Position numbers and translations under genes: made by a program
Shown here: piece after piece, positions 44,694 through 57,483 of the stretch
Layout of the letters: each line of letters opens with the position of its first letter
Position numbering within the stretch: position 1 is the first letter of the stretch
Assembly: GCA_030737835.1 (NCBI GenBank)
Contig: JAUJYN010000014.1
Coordinates: 2,758,259 to 2,822,258 of the forward strand
Length of the DNA: 64,000 nucleotides
Direction: 5' to 3'
Origin: Acorus gramineus
Taxonomy: Eukaryota; Streptophyta; Magnoliopsida; Acorales; Acoraceae
Notes under the pieces: generated by a model
Databases searched by the model: none
The model's input: the letters and a program-made list of their open reading frames with translations, nothing else
What the model was told of the DNA's origin: nothing

Positions 44694-47600
44694 TCAAATG
44701 TCATCACATTCAGCCATCTCAACGTCATCTTCGCCAACAACATCAACTGTTGTTCCATCCATTCCTTGCCTCACCCAAGCAACATCCTCAATACGAACAA
44801 ATGCGGTTTCATCTAATTGTTGAGTACTAAATGGCTCAACTTGAGGGACCACTCTCACATTAGAAGAAAAATCTTTTGAATACATGTCAAACAAATCTCT
44901 ACTTGTTACCTTCACAACAACATGCCAATTTGGTTCCACGGGGTCTTGCACATACCATACTTGCTCAGCTTGGGATGCTAATATAAAAGGTTCATCGATT
45001 ATTCGATTGTCCTTATATAACAGATTATTGAAATTCACCAATGTAAATTTAAACTCGTCTTCCTTCAACCCCAAATGATTATTAATCCAATTACACTTGA
45101 ACATGACAAATTTCATTTCATTGGTGTAGCGAATCTCAATGATATCTGTCAACTCCCCATAGAAAGTAACATCTCCCCTACGAGGGTTATTGTCCTTTCG
45201 ACTTGCATAACTCATTGTATCCGCATTAAGCATAACTCCACTATTTTGAGTGGTTCTACTTTTGTCATTGCTCTTCGTGCGAAACCGAAAACCATTGATT
45301 ATATATCCCTTGAATCTTCTTGCAGAATGGTGAGGACCTTTAGCCAAGCACTTGATTTCATCCGTCACATTCATATTTGTTGTCCTTTGCAAAATTTCAA
45401 TCTACAATTGTAATAGTTGATTAGTTCGAAATTGTTATATACGCGATAAAATTAGACAATAAAAAAGACATACTTACATGTTCCTTAAACCATGTGTGAA
45501 ATGTTTCATTGTGAATGAGGCAAATCCGATGATCTCCTTCACGAGGCATTTGCCTTTTAAGGAATGAAAGGTGTTCTCTATAAGGAATAAAAGGAGCATT
45601 CAATTCAACATATCAAATAGCAATATTGATGTGATTTTGCGTAAAATTTGACTTACTCTCGATATGGTGTGACTGCATCATTGTTGACTAGCACATATCG
45701 ATGAGTCTGGATGTATGTCACATCATCAAGCTCAAATTGATCTATTTTTCCTAAAGCACGACCCAAGATGTTACCGCCATCATCATTCCGGGTTGGTCGA
45801 TTGGATTTGGATTCCACATCAATCAAATACCTCCCGCAAAAGTTCATGCATTCTTCCATCAAGTATCCTTTAGCAATTGAGCCTTCTGGGTGAGCTCGAT
45901 TTCTTACATATTGCTTTAATGTGAATAGATACCTATAAGTAGAAGCATGAGAATTACTTCGAAGATCGTTATAATTAATCACATGTATATATATACGTTG
46001 TCAAATATACAAACCTCTCAATGGGATACATCCACCGAAATTGTACAGCACCAGCAACCATTGCTTCTTCAGCCAAATGAATAGGCAAATGCTCCATTAT
46101 ATTAAAAAAGGCCGGTGGAAAGATCTTCTCAAGATGGCAAAGAGTGATCGCAACTCGATCTTGGATATTTTGCAAGTCAGTTACGCAATTCACTTTTGAG
46201 CATAGCATCCTAAAGAAATTGCTTAATTCAATCAAGCCTCCTACCACGTTCTTCGGCAATGCCCTCCGAACGGCTAGTGGAAGTAATTGTTGCATTAAGA
46301 TATGATTATCATGGCTCTTGAGACCCCACATACTTCGCTCTTTCAAATGCACACATCGTGAAATATTTGATGCATAGCCATCTGGAACCTTAACATGCTT
46401 CAACACATCACAAAATATATCTTTGTCATATTTACTCATGTTAAAGCACGAAGGAGGCAAGTATATCTTCCCATTCCCTCGTGGTTGAGGATGAAGTGGT
46501 TTTCGAATACCCATGTCCTCCAAGTCACGCCGAGCCTTTAGATTATCCTTTGTTTTCCTTGCAGTTCCCAACAATGTATAAAGTATGTTGTCACAGACAT
46601 TCTTTTCAATGTGCATTACATCAAGGTTGTGACGAATTAGATTGTGCTCCCAATAAGGTAATTCAAAAAAGATGCTTTTCTTCTTCCAGATTTTCCCACT
46701 TTCAAAATCTCCCATCATTCTCCTTCTAAGGTCTTCCTTCTTATACTCTGATAAGACGTCATTCAATTGTAATAAAACATCAGCTCCCGATAGATGACTA
46801 GGCTTTCGTCCCCATTCTCTCTTTCCATTGAAAGATACTCTATCTTTCCTGAATTTATGATCTGCAGGTAAGAATCTCCGGGTATCCATAAAACAAAATT
46901 TTCTACTATGCTTTAGCCAACGAGATCGAGTATGCTTATTACAACAAGGACAAGCAAATTCACCTTTTGTGCTCCATCCTGACAAATTGGCATATGCTGG
47001 AAAGTCACTAATTGTCCACAACAACGCTGAATGTAGCTTAAACATCTGATTGTTTGCAGCATCATAAGTAAGTACCCCATCCTCCCATAATTCCTTCAAT
47101 TCCTCAATCAAAGGTTCAAGATAAACATCAATTTTATTACCAGGTCCTTTAGGACCATCAATAAGCACAGACAAAATGAAAAATGGTTGCTTCATGCACA
47201 ACCATGGTGGCAAGTTGTACGGAATGAGAATCACTGGCCAGGTGCTATGAGATATATTCATCGACCTAAATGGATTAAACCCATCAGCTGCTAGTCCAAG
47301 TCTGACATTGCGGCTCTCACTAGCAAAATATGGATATCGCTCATCAAGTTTTTTCCAAGCTTCAGAGTCTGCAGGATGCCTAAATGCACCATCATTAATT
47401 CGTTTCTCGGCATGCCATTTCATGAGCAAAGCAGTTTTCGAGGACATAAACAACCTTTGCAATCTTGGCTTCAAGGGAAAATACCTTACTTGCTTGGCAG
47501 CAATTTTTTTACCCCCATCTGAATCACCCTCAATATGTTTATACCTAGAAGTCCCGCATATGTCACAGTTATCAAGAGTTTCATCACTGCCTCTATACAG

Positions 47601-48272
47601 CATACAATTATTGGGACATGCATCCCAAGTCTTGTAATTGAAACCCAAATCTGTTGTTATCTTATTTGCTTCATAGTAGGATTTGGGCAATATTGTTCCC
47701 TTGGGGAATGCCTCGTTCAACAACTCAAGTAACATAGTGAATGACTTGTTTGTCCAACCAGAAAGCACCTTTAGATGCAACAATCGGACAATGAAAGAAA
47801 GCGTTGTGAACTTTTCACACCCGGGATATAGCTCACATTCTGCTTCTTGCAAAAGTTTCAAAAAACTTCGTGTTTCCTCGTCCGGTCCATCGACATGTTC
47901 ATCTATAGGTGATTGGCTAGATTCTATTCCTGCATTCATGTTTGGAATTCCCATCATCTCGTGTATCATTCCAACCATATCATCCCTAACAGTTGACTGC
48001 ATTCCTATTCCGCTGTTTTGGTTCTCACGTATACACACATAACGTTCCCCATGACTAGTCCAAATCTTGTAATTTGACAAAAACCCATTTATAATAATAT
48101 GTTCTCTCGCAACAACTCGTGTCACCAAGTACCGATTGCAACATTGCTTACATGGACAATAGATCATACTTTCGGGAGGCTTATCATTATATGCAAATTC
48201 TAGAAAATTTTTAACTCCATCCATGTATGCCTGAGAGATCCTATTTTGTGAATCGATCCAACTCTTATCCAT
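44694..48272 (-). CDS. TNP2-like CACTA transposase, four exons, open reading frame
   Basis: Exons at 46015-48272, 45657-45932, 45478-45577 and 44694-45401 join in phase to 1113 codons plus a stop; donors are GTTTGT, GTAAGT and GTAAGT, and every acceptor ends in AG. Residues 1-76 form a transposase-associated zinc-type domain (CPCKQCCNRY). A CDICGTSRY motif follows. The central block with FPLKPRLQRLF, RHPADSEAWK, RNVRLGLAADGFNPF, PYNLPPWLCMK and FACPCCNKHTRS is the TNP2 transposase core (about 220-560). DUF4218-type sequence with LPLAVRRALPKNV starts near 663, and a DUF4216-type region (VTFYGELTDIIEIRY) near 950. It cuts and rejoins the element ends in the nucleus. No stop or frame break was seen, so the copy may be functional. 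The gene symbol is left empty because only the family is known. Confidence 0.93.
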
Positions 48273-49523
48273 ATTTTTTCACTATATAGATAAACAAATA
48301 AGGAGACTCATGAATATTCAAGGGAATGGGGAGATAGTCCAGAAGTCCATATCAGTACGAGAAATGCTTTGCTTGGAAATCATACTACATAAAAAAATGG
48401 TTCAAAATCCATATCAATTATTGAGCACATGATCCATTCAACAAACATTTCATTCTAATTTACTCACATAATACTTCAATCAATGTATTTTGGATGATAT
48501 GTTCTATTCAGCCATTAAACCATGATTTAATCCCCATCTTTTATTGCACACAGCCAGAATCATATCAGATAGCATTCAAAATGAATAGAATGATGTAATG
48601 AGTGGTAGGTAAGCAGCTAGCTCAAATTAAAGAACACAAGATGGAGGAGTTAAAGAAAAAATACATGTTCTACAATCAACAATATATTCCATTTACATTT
48701 CCTAACATTACATCAGTCAGAGTTTGATCAGGACGAAACAGGGGGTGTGGGATTAGAAGTTTAATTGATTGTTATATAAGAAGGGGTGGGATTAGGTATA
48801 ATAAAAATGCTTATTTGTGGGGAATGTTTTTCTACTTATGGCATCAAATTAGCTTGTGCCACAAAATCAGTTTTTTTATGAGAGCATCTGTCAAAATGAT
48901 TTATATACTACACTTTCAGTTACAATTTTCATAAATCATGAATAAGCTTATGCTCCATCAAAAATCTCTATGAGATGGATAAGCCAATATATTACATTAG
49001 AAATTGTGCAGGATGATCAGAAATTTTGAAGCCCAACCCCAGGTAGCAATCACTTCTCCATATACGGTCCAGCAACTAAATATTAACAACGTCAGGTACA
49101 AGGTTGATTTCCATGTCAAACCAATGGCTTGTAAAGGATTTAAGTTTTATAAATAACCAGGCAATACAACCTAATTAGTTTTATACATGTACAATAAAGT
49201 TATAATGAGTCCCTTGCATATATAAAAACAAATAAATTATCCGTGGAGCATAAAAATTGAAACATACATCTACATTATTCTTGTCAAACATTCGAATGAA
49301 GTGAAAATATAAAACAAAGAGAGTAACAAAGGGGACCCAGGTATTCACAACAACAATACCACACAAATCAAGAGGTACAGCCAGGATCTAGGTTGTTTAA
49401 AATGTATTTCATGCAACACCATGATATTTATATTAGTCGGTCTTAAGTTTCAGATCCCTGTATGATTGCATCATTGATAAAAATTTGAATGTTAGATAAA
49501 ATATTTAAGGATTAGCTCAGAAT
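48273..49523. other. CACTA internal DNA upstream of TNP2, no gene recognised
   Basis: AT-rich DNA with no supported coding exon. It would be 5' leader or intron of the TNP transcript. The GGQ-containing next exon of the captured release factor gene was looked for here and not found. Confidence 0.45.
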
Positions 49524-49778
49524 GTCCACCTCGTCAGCTTGGGGGAGTATAACAACAGAAACAGCACTGGTATGCACACGCCCAGACTTCTCCGTCACTG
49601 GAATGCGCTACAAAACAATGGTGAAAAAACACAATCATGTCATTTCGATGATGGTGAAGGATGAAATTCAGTCTACAATGTATATAAAATGTCTATAGGC
49701 CACCTGGACCCTGTGAATGCCTCTTTCAAACTTTAGTTTTCCATATACACCAGGTCCTGAAATAGAGCCACTGGCTTC
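49524..49778 (-). pseudogene. Captured exon fragments of a peptide chain release factor 1 gene
   Basis: On the minus strand one exon (49704-49778, after TCTCCAG) encodes GSISGPGVYGKLKFERGIHRVQ in two overlapping motifs: YGKLKFE and GIHRVQ. A 96-bp intron follows, then the next exon (from 49607, after TTTTGTAG) encodes [16 protein letters not shown] and ILPQADEVD. This order is the conserved stretch of bacterial-type class I release factors (prfA family), which in plants are nuclear-encoded and work in plastids or mitochondria. The catalytic GGQ loop, normally soon after, is absent and a stop (TAA) occurs within a few codons. The intron shows capture as genomic DNA. It lies between the presumed promoter end and TNP2, in TNP2 orientation, so it could be spliced into TNP transcripts. 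Confidence 0.82.
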
Positions 49779-51060
49779 CTGGAGACACAGATATCATTTA
49801 AGATTAATTAATGAGGATGTACGCGGAGGAGGGGAGGTCCTCTATCAGATTTATGTTAGGGATAGAATATACATCACCATTTCAGAAATAACAGACTGCT
49901 TGGATTTTGACATTATATTCACACACGGAGGGAAAATTCTTCAAAATCTTGATAACAGAGAATGGCAATATTCATTTTATAAAGAAAATAGATGATAAAT
50001 GATAGGACAACTGACAAGAAACCTGATATTAAATTTTCTTTCATGTTGTATTCAAAATTTGTAAATCCAAGTGAGGATTTACAAATGAATATATGTAACT
50101 AAAATGATTGTGATGAATTTATTGTTCTTGGGCTGTGAGTATGGACTTTGACAGTTTCAGTAGAATCTCTGAAATTTCAGCAGATGCCAAATTTTTTTAT
50201 CTTTCTGATTGATATACACAAAGATGGGGAGACAAACATATTATTAGTCCATGTATTACGTTAGATCTGGCATTTTGACAGTTGCTCTCATAATTGATTT
50301 AGAAGCTTGCTCTTGCTTAAATCAATCCTCCCTTGTGGAACTAGAATTTGGCAAGTATTGAGTCCACAGTCCAAGGTTGAACTTGCTGTTAAAGCTATGG
50401 CATTATAAATCCAGAGTCAAGTGAAAAGGAAAGTTTTAATTAGTCTGATGTCTTTGGCCTAGCGCGCATCTTTCTTGAAAGAAAAAAAAAAGCCTATGAT
50501 ACACACTTGTATCCTTTGAAAGTCTAATTGTGATTGTCATTATGTTTTTTGGTTTTAATCACTGGTGGCTCCTCTATCCCCTATGTTTCCTCACAGCATC
50601 TTCTCAACTGACCAATCCTAGGAACAAGTTTCCCCATTTTTCACATCAATATCTAAATTTAGTACAACTGCTTCGCTCCCTGACCTACATGGGCAAATCT
50701 GAAGCATGAAAGCATAGGATGGCCAGAATTTTAATTTCCACTATTATTTTCTGGGGTGCATCTGAATCTATGAACATGTCCGTTGCATTTGTTAGTGTCA
50801 TTTTGCTTGCCATTGCATGTTTGCCATCTCTTTTTTTTTTGTGTGCTTGGCAGGGAAAATACAATGCATTGATTCTAATACATACTTCATTTTCTATGAA
50901 TCTAAATGAAACAGTGAACATACATGACTATAAAACCTCTAAATAGACTCAAAAATCAGTTTCAAATGCACCTTTGATATCAGGTGTAGAAATATCGGTA
51001 AAAATATTTTTCAACAACATGTCTTTGAAGGTGAAGATCGGGCAAATCAAAGACTAAGAG
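49779..51060. other. CACTA internal DNA, no gene recognised
   Basis: AT-rich. Short open frames occur on both strands near 50685-50946 without family motifs. More release-factor exons were not found. Confidence 0.4.
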
Positions 51061-51089
51061 AAGGGAGAGAGAGACGATCACCTTTGGGG

Positions 51090-51300
51090 AATCAAAGTTA
51101 GACGGCGGTGGATCGGAGACGATCGAAGTTGGACGGAGACGGTGATCGAAGTCGGATTGCGACGGCGGCTTGATCGGAGACGATCGAAGTTGGATCGAAG
51201 TCGGATTGCGACGGCGGCTTGATCGAAGTCGGCTTGATCGAAGTTCGACGGAGACGGTGATCGAAGTCGGATTGCTATTGAAGGTGATCGAAGTTCGACC
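51090..51300. repeat. CACTA internal minisatellite (GATCGAAGT units)
   Basis: At least ten GATCGAAGT/GATCGGAGA-like units are arranged in higher-order repeats; a segment reading CGAAGTCGGATTGCGACGG and its surroundings is duplicated (about 51145 and 51198). It lies at the presumed 5' end of the TNP transcription unit, inside the right subterminal region, and also contains GCGACGG words. Confidence 0.75.
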
Positions 51301-51414
51301 AAAAATTAGGTTTCGATCGGAGATTAGGTTTTTTTTTTTTTAATATATATTTAGAAAGATCGGACGGCTGTGATCAAAAGTTAAACAATGAACGGTTAGA
51401 TCTAAATTTAGTAT

Positions 51415-51595
51415 TTGCGACGGCAGGATATAGCCGCCGCAAATACATATTTTAACAGCGGCTTATTTCAGCCGTCGCAAATGTCGAGAAGTATTTGCGA
51501 CCCGAAAAAATTAGCGTAAAAAATATGGGCATTTGCGACGGTTTTGGCCATCCGTCGCAAAAACAGCGTCGCAAAAGATGGTTTTTCTTGTAGTG
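51415..51595. repeat. CACTA right subterminal repeats and terminal inverted repeat
   Basis: GCGACGG/CCGTCGC words as at the left end, ending with the 29-bp TIR at 51567-51595 and then CTT. Confidence 0.9.
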
Positions 51596-52309
51596 CTTGG
51601 AACCACAAGTAGGCAAGGCCCTCCATTAGCCTGTTTAGAAGAGATATGAGTCGCCTCATTCGGTGCAGATGGATATGCTTGTGGCAATAGGTCGGTCACG
51701 GTCTTACGTTTAGTTGTTGTTTGTTCGACATGGATCGCCATGATACATCTTGCTCTAGCTAGGCGTGTCAAATTAGTCATTAAATAGTACATAGGATTGA
51801 AAGTACCCGATCTTGAATAATGTGGACGTTGATTAGTAAACGGTGGAGTTAAGTCGGTATTAGAGTCAGGGTATTTTTGTTCAGTCAGTGAGGAGTGCTA
51901 ATTGCATTGATTGCTTCGAAACCTCTCTCTCTTCTATATCTAATAAATAATAGTTGGAAGCGGAACAAGAGGGGGTTAGTTAGGCCCGGAGAAGCGTAGA
52001 TTGTTTGAATTGCAAATCATTTGTCAATCGCTACGAAGCAAAACGAAGAAGATCTCGAAGTGGTAGCTAGAACTAATGACCCTAGCTGAAAGACGCACGA
52101 GAATAGAATGAATCTCGGTTAGATAAAGCCAAGAAGACCCAGACCTGCTGCTGGAAGGGTTTGGAATAAGCCAATTCTTTTGGTCGATAGAGATTTGCCT
52201 CTTTCTTTTTTTATGAAATTTCTCGAGTCCAGTTGGAAGGGAAGCAAGAAGCAGTTAAGAAGAAAAAGGACCAGTTTACGCGTAAGGGGAGCTCTAGCCA
52301 GACCTAGAC
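51596..52309. other. Organelle-like DNA, piece 4 of 5
   Basis: Begins with the second CTT and ends in TAGAC (52305-52309), the left duplication of LTR F. No gene recognised. Confidence 0.45.
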
Positions 52310-52854
52310 TGTTATGCCTGTGTCATTTGGAGCCATTTTGGTTAAGCCTTGGTTGCATCTGGGTCATTCAGGGACTTTTTCTTTTTCGATCGGAGTCGCT
52401 AAAATTTTGGCTTTTAGCTACCTGCGGGAGTTGGAGTACTCTTATTTGAAATCTAACTGCATATTATGGGTCCTGGTACTGTTTCGTACTACCCATAAAA
52501 ATTTCATCGAATTCCGGTAACGTTTTAAAAAATATGCAGTTTCGAACTGTATCCGGGTTTTGAGAGTTCCTGGTTGGTCGAATAGTGTGAGATATTTTGG
52601 GGATGTGGTGACCCTTGGTAACCTTATCCCCACCTTGCTTGGGGATGAAGAAACCATTGGTTATTTGATATGTGAGTGGGTGAGCCTAACCCTAACCTCA
52701 CCCCCCCCTTAAGGTCACCCCTAGGCACTATTTGGGCATGAAAATGACTTTTTTGCCCTCTCTCTCTCTCCCCCTCTCTCCCATTTCGTGGAACACCTTC
52801 TCTCCCTCTCTTGGTCTCTTTTTTTCTCCTCTTTGTGTGTGAATAAGGAGGAGG

Positions 52855-54286
52855 AAGAATGATAAGCGTAATATTTGCACATTTAATCCCCTTAATTTAG
52901 TTTTTTATTTCCTAATTTTATGTGTAATAATGACTAATATTCAGAATTTATTTGTTATTGCAGGTAATTGAGATAAATGATGATTATCAATGCAAAATAT
53001 TCTATAAAGCATTTAAAAATATGAAGGAGAATCAAGAGGATTCTTGAAGATCCAAAATTATGCTAGATAAAGATTTGGTGAAGAGAGAATCAAAAATCAA
53101 AATCCAATCAAATATTCTTCAAATCAATGTTAAAACCGTCCCACTATTTTGATCATAACTTTTGCCTCAAATATCGTATTTTGGCCCAAAATATGGCGTT
53201 GAAAATATATTTTCAAGATCTACAAATCAATGTTTCATGAATATTTTGCAATTCCACCTTATTAGGGGTCCAAAATTCATCCGAAGATTCTGTAGAAAAT
53301 TAATTACGGGAATGAAATCCTTTACATGCCAAACTTGTCAAATATTCATATGAGAAAGTTTGATGACCAATCTTAATCATCCAATTCATTGTAAATTAAT
53401 GGTTGAGATTAAAGGCTTGAGGCTATATAAAAGGATCACATATGAAACCAAGGAAAGGGAATCAAAGAAGAAGTCAAAGGGACAACCAAAGGAGAAGAAA
53501 GATTCAAGAGTTTTGCTTTGTTTTTGTTTTTCTTTTCATCTCATATCTTTGGATGTTTGTATATATTTAGATATGAATTTTAATATTACTTTAGTATTTT
53601 TATTTTCAAGAATTTTTCAATAATATGATGTCTTTTATTTTTTATTTTTTATTTAGTTTGATCATGTTTTCTAGTAGCTAAATCACTTAGGGTTGAAGAT
53701 GAAACCATGCAATGCTAGTTTAGGATTTTATATTTAGATCTGAATTCTCCATATTGTTTGCTTTATTGAATATCAATCTCTCCTTCAATTCTCTTTTGAA
53801 ACCTTTCATGTGAATTTCTTATTACCTTCTTCAAAAATCTCTTGTATTTGATTTGATAAAATATGCTTTGATTAGGTTCTCTGATATTTTATGCTCTTCT
53901 TAACAAGTTGAATATTGAGTTGGTAGATTTTATAAAGGGAAGGGAGATAGATCATTTTATGAAATAATTAATATGATTTTAAATATTTAATTTCCGATTG
54001 GTATTTGACTAACGTCAATATTGATTGAGTTATATGGTGGAGTTTCACATTTGAATATAACCCCTAAAACCCTAGTTATCTTTTTATATTAATATTCATT
54101 TTTAAAAAAAAAAAAAAAAAAAAAAACCTTCATCAATCTTCCTGTCTAATTCGATTAGGTAAATCAATTAATAATTTAATTTGAACAATTTTCTGTGGGA
54201 TCGACCCGTATTTGCTAGATCTATACTTCTGTAATGATCTGTGCACTTGCGGTAATTAATAACAACTTTAATAATCAATCAAAGAA
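52855..54286 (+). mobile_element. Nested solo LTR of an unrelated family, TSD AAGAA
   Basis: AAGAA at 52855-52859 and 54282-54286 flanks 1422 bp that start TGATAAGCGTAATATTTGCA and end AATAATCAATCA (TGAT...ATCA ends). Inside are a TATATAAAAGG box near 53424, an A run near 54107-54126, and a TGTGGGATCGACC stretch near 54196 followed by GTGCACTTGCGGT, seen near the 3' ends of some plant LTRs. The sequence is unlike the other LTRs here. It interrupts LTR F near its leader. Confidence 0.9.
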
Positions 54287-55020
54287 GCAATTGAAGGAAA
54301 AGATGAAGAAGAAGCACAAGAAAGAGTGAGAAAGGGTGAGTATGTGTTGTTGTTGTTGTTGTTGTTTCTCTTCTCTCTATCCCCTTCTCATGCCCCTTTG
54401 CACCCCTGTTTTCTGCCATGAAGGGCTTGAGGAGATGTTGATGAGGTGGTGGTAGTGGTGGTGGTGGTTGAGGTGGTCGTGGGTGTGTCGAGAACCCCGC
54501 ATCTCCCCATTTCCCTCCCCCTGTTTTGGTATGGCAGCACTCTGTATTTTAAAGATCTCAGTGTATCTAGTATTTATAGACACATTTTTAGGATTATGTC
54601 TAGTTGTTATATATGAAATGTGGGATCATTATGATAACTGTGGTGTAAGTTAGAACCTGTTTTGCATGGCCTGTCCAGATTCGAGTAGGAATTGACCTGC
54701 TTCTGGAAATAATTTATTTCGGGCTTGTAGAGGCAAAATTAGGTTCTAATGTCTTCATGGATTATGATCCCAGCATATCAGAGAATGTGCACGTTTTATT
54801 TCATAATTTTTGGAAGTGTATTTGGTGCTGTGGAGATCGATTAGTAGGGCTGGTTGTAGCAGGTTTGGCAGTTTTGTTTGGTTGAGTGTCAAGGAGTTGT
54901 TTGCATGTGTCTTGTGTGATAATATGGAAGTATCAGGGGTTAGGGTCTTCATGAAGTAGGCTTATATATGTGATAGGAGGTTCCATAATTTAATTATGGA
55001 TCATTGGTTGTGTTTTGCAG

Positions 55021-55056
55021 ATCTCGTAGACCGGACGCGCGGCGATCCGGGTATCG
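55021..55056 (+). other. 36-nt micro-exon candidate in LTR F
   Basis: Bounded by GTTTTGCAG and GTGAGTGG. The sequence is diverged (ATCTCGTAGACC start, which would be a stop in one frame), but the length is kept. Confidence 0.5.
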
Positions 55057-57483
55057 GTGAGTGGTTTGATCCAATCCCCCCCCTCGGGATGCGCTCGACG
55101 CGCGTAGTCGCGCGTCGTGCATCGATGGGGCCCCCTAGCTATACTACTTGTGTAGATAAGTAGTATGGCCATGCTTAAACTATAATATGTTAGATATCTT
55201 GCATGCTAGGCTTATATTGCATGTATTGTATCCATGTATGAATGATTGTGTTGCATGCGCCCCTCTAGTATGGGCATGTATTTTTGTAGTATGTTTGGAT
55301 GTATAGAATATGGCATGCCTTAGGTAGTATTGTAATACTACTCCCACCATATTAATTGGAATATCCAGCATGATTAAGTCTGGGTTAATAATGGGCACCT
55401 GCCTAATATTCCCTTGCAATAAGACTCGAGGGCGTGGTGTAGTTGTTGTGCCCATGCTAATGGGGCAAAGCTATGACCAGCTTCATGAGATGATGATCTC
55501 TCTCGCCCTCTCCCTCTTAACGAACTGAGTAAGTAGATGCGATTTCCTACTCGACTCAGGTTCGTTTGGAATATTGGCATGCACCTGTTAGTGCGCGAGA
55601 TCGCGCTTGACCCTTTCTTTTAAGTTGGTGATATCCAACGCATGCTTAAGTTATGCCTTGTGTGCTTATATGATTAATGGCCACGTATGCATGTTGTATG
55701 ATTTGTTGTTTATGATGTAAATCCATGTTAGGGGTCACCCTTATGATCAATTATTAGATGATTGTGCATATGGTTCATGCACATAGCTAGATATAATTCT
55801 CCTGGATATATTTATATGCGCATGTTAAAAACTGATAGGCCTATCTGAAATAGGCATGGGTATGACCCGCTGTCGGGTTGTACCTTATTAGTTAGAGCGC
55901 TAGCGATGTAATCGCCCCGTGCATCCGAGCGATGCACTCGTTTGGAATTCAGGAGAATTCATTATCCTATCGGTTTTGTTAAGCCGGTAGTTGAGGCATT
56001 AAGCTAGGCCTACCCGTGCTAGGCGTGTATATGAACCGCTTGTTGGGTTATGTGCCTTGGGATTATTTTTGCGTGAGAGCAAAAGCAACCCCCCCTTGTG
56101 TCCGAGCGACGCAACCGTGTGGGAGTACAATAGTGTTCGCTATCATCGATATGTGATTATCGAGAGTAGTTGTTTTTCCATTGGGTTCGCTTTGCGATCA
56201 TGGAGTGTTTCCTCCCAATGTCGTCTGTGTTGAAGAGACCCGGGTTGTAGCTGTCCTGACAGAGGGCTCCCATCTGTAGGTACCACCGATGCGTTCGGGA
56301 GCGTACTGATCGTGGGAGTGTACCAGGTAGAGGCTACCCGGGAGAGGGCTAACGAATGATATTGCGAGCGTGGAATCGTTCTCCCCTTCGTTGGATCCGA
56401 TGTAGGAACTTCCCGGTGTTGGAAAAGCTATACTGACAGAGGGCTCCCATCCGTAGGTACCACCGATGCGTTCGAAAGCGTACTGATCGTGGGAGTATAC
56501 CAGGTAGTGACTACCCGGGGAAAGGGGTACTGGTGGACCAAGGGGGTAGAGGAGTCTAATCTCTCCAAAAGTCCTATGTCACCTGTAAAGGGTGAGGGTG
56601 ACGATGAGGTGAAGACACGTCGCCGCGTGACCCATTCGTGGTTCGTCCGTTCCCATAGTTGTTGGGCTCGGTTGCGTATCAATGCTCAAAGATATCGTTG
56701 GACAGTTATCTCGATGTAGATGATCCAGTAGTGTTGTGTAGACCAGTAATTCCGGGTCTTGTCGACCAACGGTATGGTCTCTCCCCAAGAGACCCAAGAG
56801 TCTCCCTCCGGGAATTAGGGTGAGGGTGAGGTTGGTGATTCAGTAGTGTTGTGTGGACCAGTAATTCCGCGTCTCTTCGACCAACGGTATGGTCTCTCCC
56901 CAAAAGTCCCAAGAGTCTTCCTCCGGGAGTGAGGGTGAGGGTGAGGTTGGTCGCGCCGCCGCGTGACCCTGTTATCCATGGGTTTCCACCCATGTTTTCC
57001 TTGAAAGGAAATTGCTTTAGTATTGAACTGTTGTATGGTGATTGGTTTCCAGCCACTCACTAAGCTTGTAGCTCACCCCTCGCATACTGTTTCTTTTCAG
57101 GGGCAGTGTTGGGCGTGTAGCTGGAGCTTTCCTGTGGCGTGGTTTTATGGGCGTGGAGCGTTCTTCCGACGGGTGGCGAGTGTGAGGTTGTCAGCAGTCC
57201 TAGAGTCATTTTATGCATTGTAAATCGTGCATGTGGCACAGGTTGAATTTTATTTGGACTAGGCTTGGCTCTCACAGGACAGTGATTGTGTATTCGAGTC
57301 TATAATAATGTTTTTGATTTACAGACATTGTTGATATCTTATGCTTCCGCTTTTCAGTCAGTTATCATTATCATTGCTTTGCCACCTTGTGTGTTGTTGT
57401 TGGAGTCTTTGTTGACCTCAGGTATTGATAGCTGATATTTCATTATTGCCACGCCTCAGGGACGGCCGCCCTGGGGCGTGACA

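Larger units (their letters stand above)
40334..51598 (-). mobile_element. Complete CACTA (En/Spm-type) transposon, 11.26 kb, TSD CTT
   Basis: The element spans 40337-51595. It starts CACTACAAGAAAAACCAT and ends with the inverse of the same sequence. The TIRs match at 28 of 29 positions and are flanked by CTT on both sides, the 3-bp duplication typical of CACTA elements. Both ends carry arrays of CCGTCGC/GCGACGG words. The genes lie on the minus strand: promoter side right, then release-factor fragment, TNP2, TNPA-like gene, O-fucosyltransferase fragment. All major parts of an autonomous element are present, apart from the frameshift in the TNPA-like gene. It inserted into organelle-like DNA. 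Confidence 0.97.

Noticed and set aside
45075..48042. Plus-strand open frames across the TNP2 region
   Set aside because: They are opposite-strand shadows of the conserved transposase exons.
50685..50946. Possible coding exons on both strands near 50.7-50.9 kb in the CACTA element
   Set aside because: The overlapping frames have no family motif and include poly-T/poly-A stretches; could not be tied to the captured release factor.
51090..51300. CRISPR-like array of GATCGAAGT units
   Set aside because: Units are contiguous and irregular with no unique spacers, within a plant transposon.
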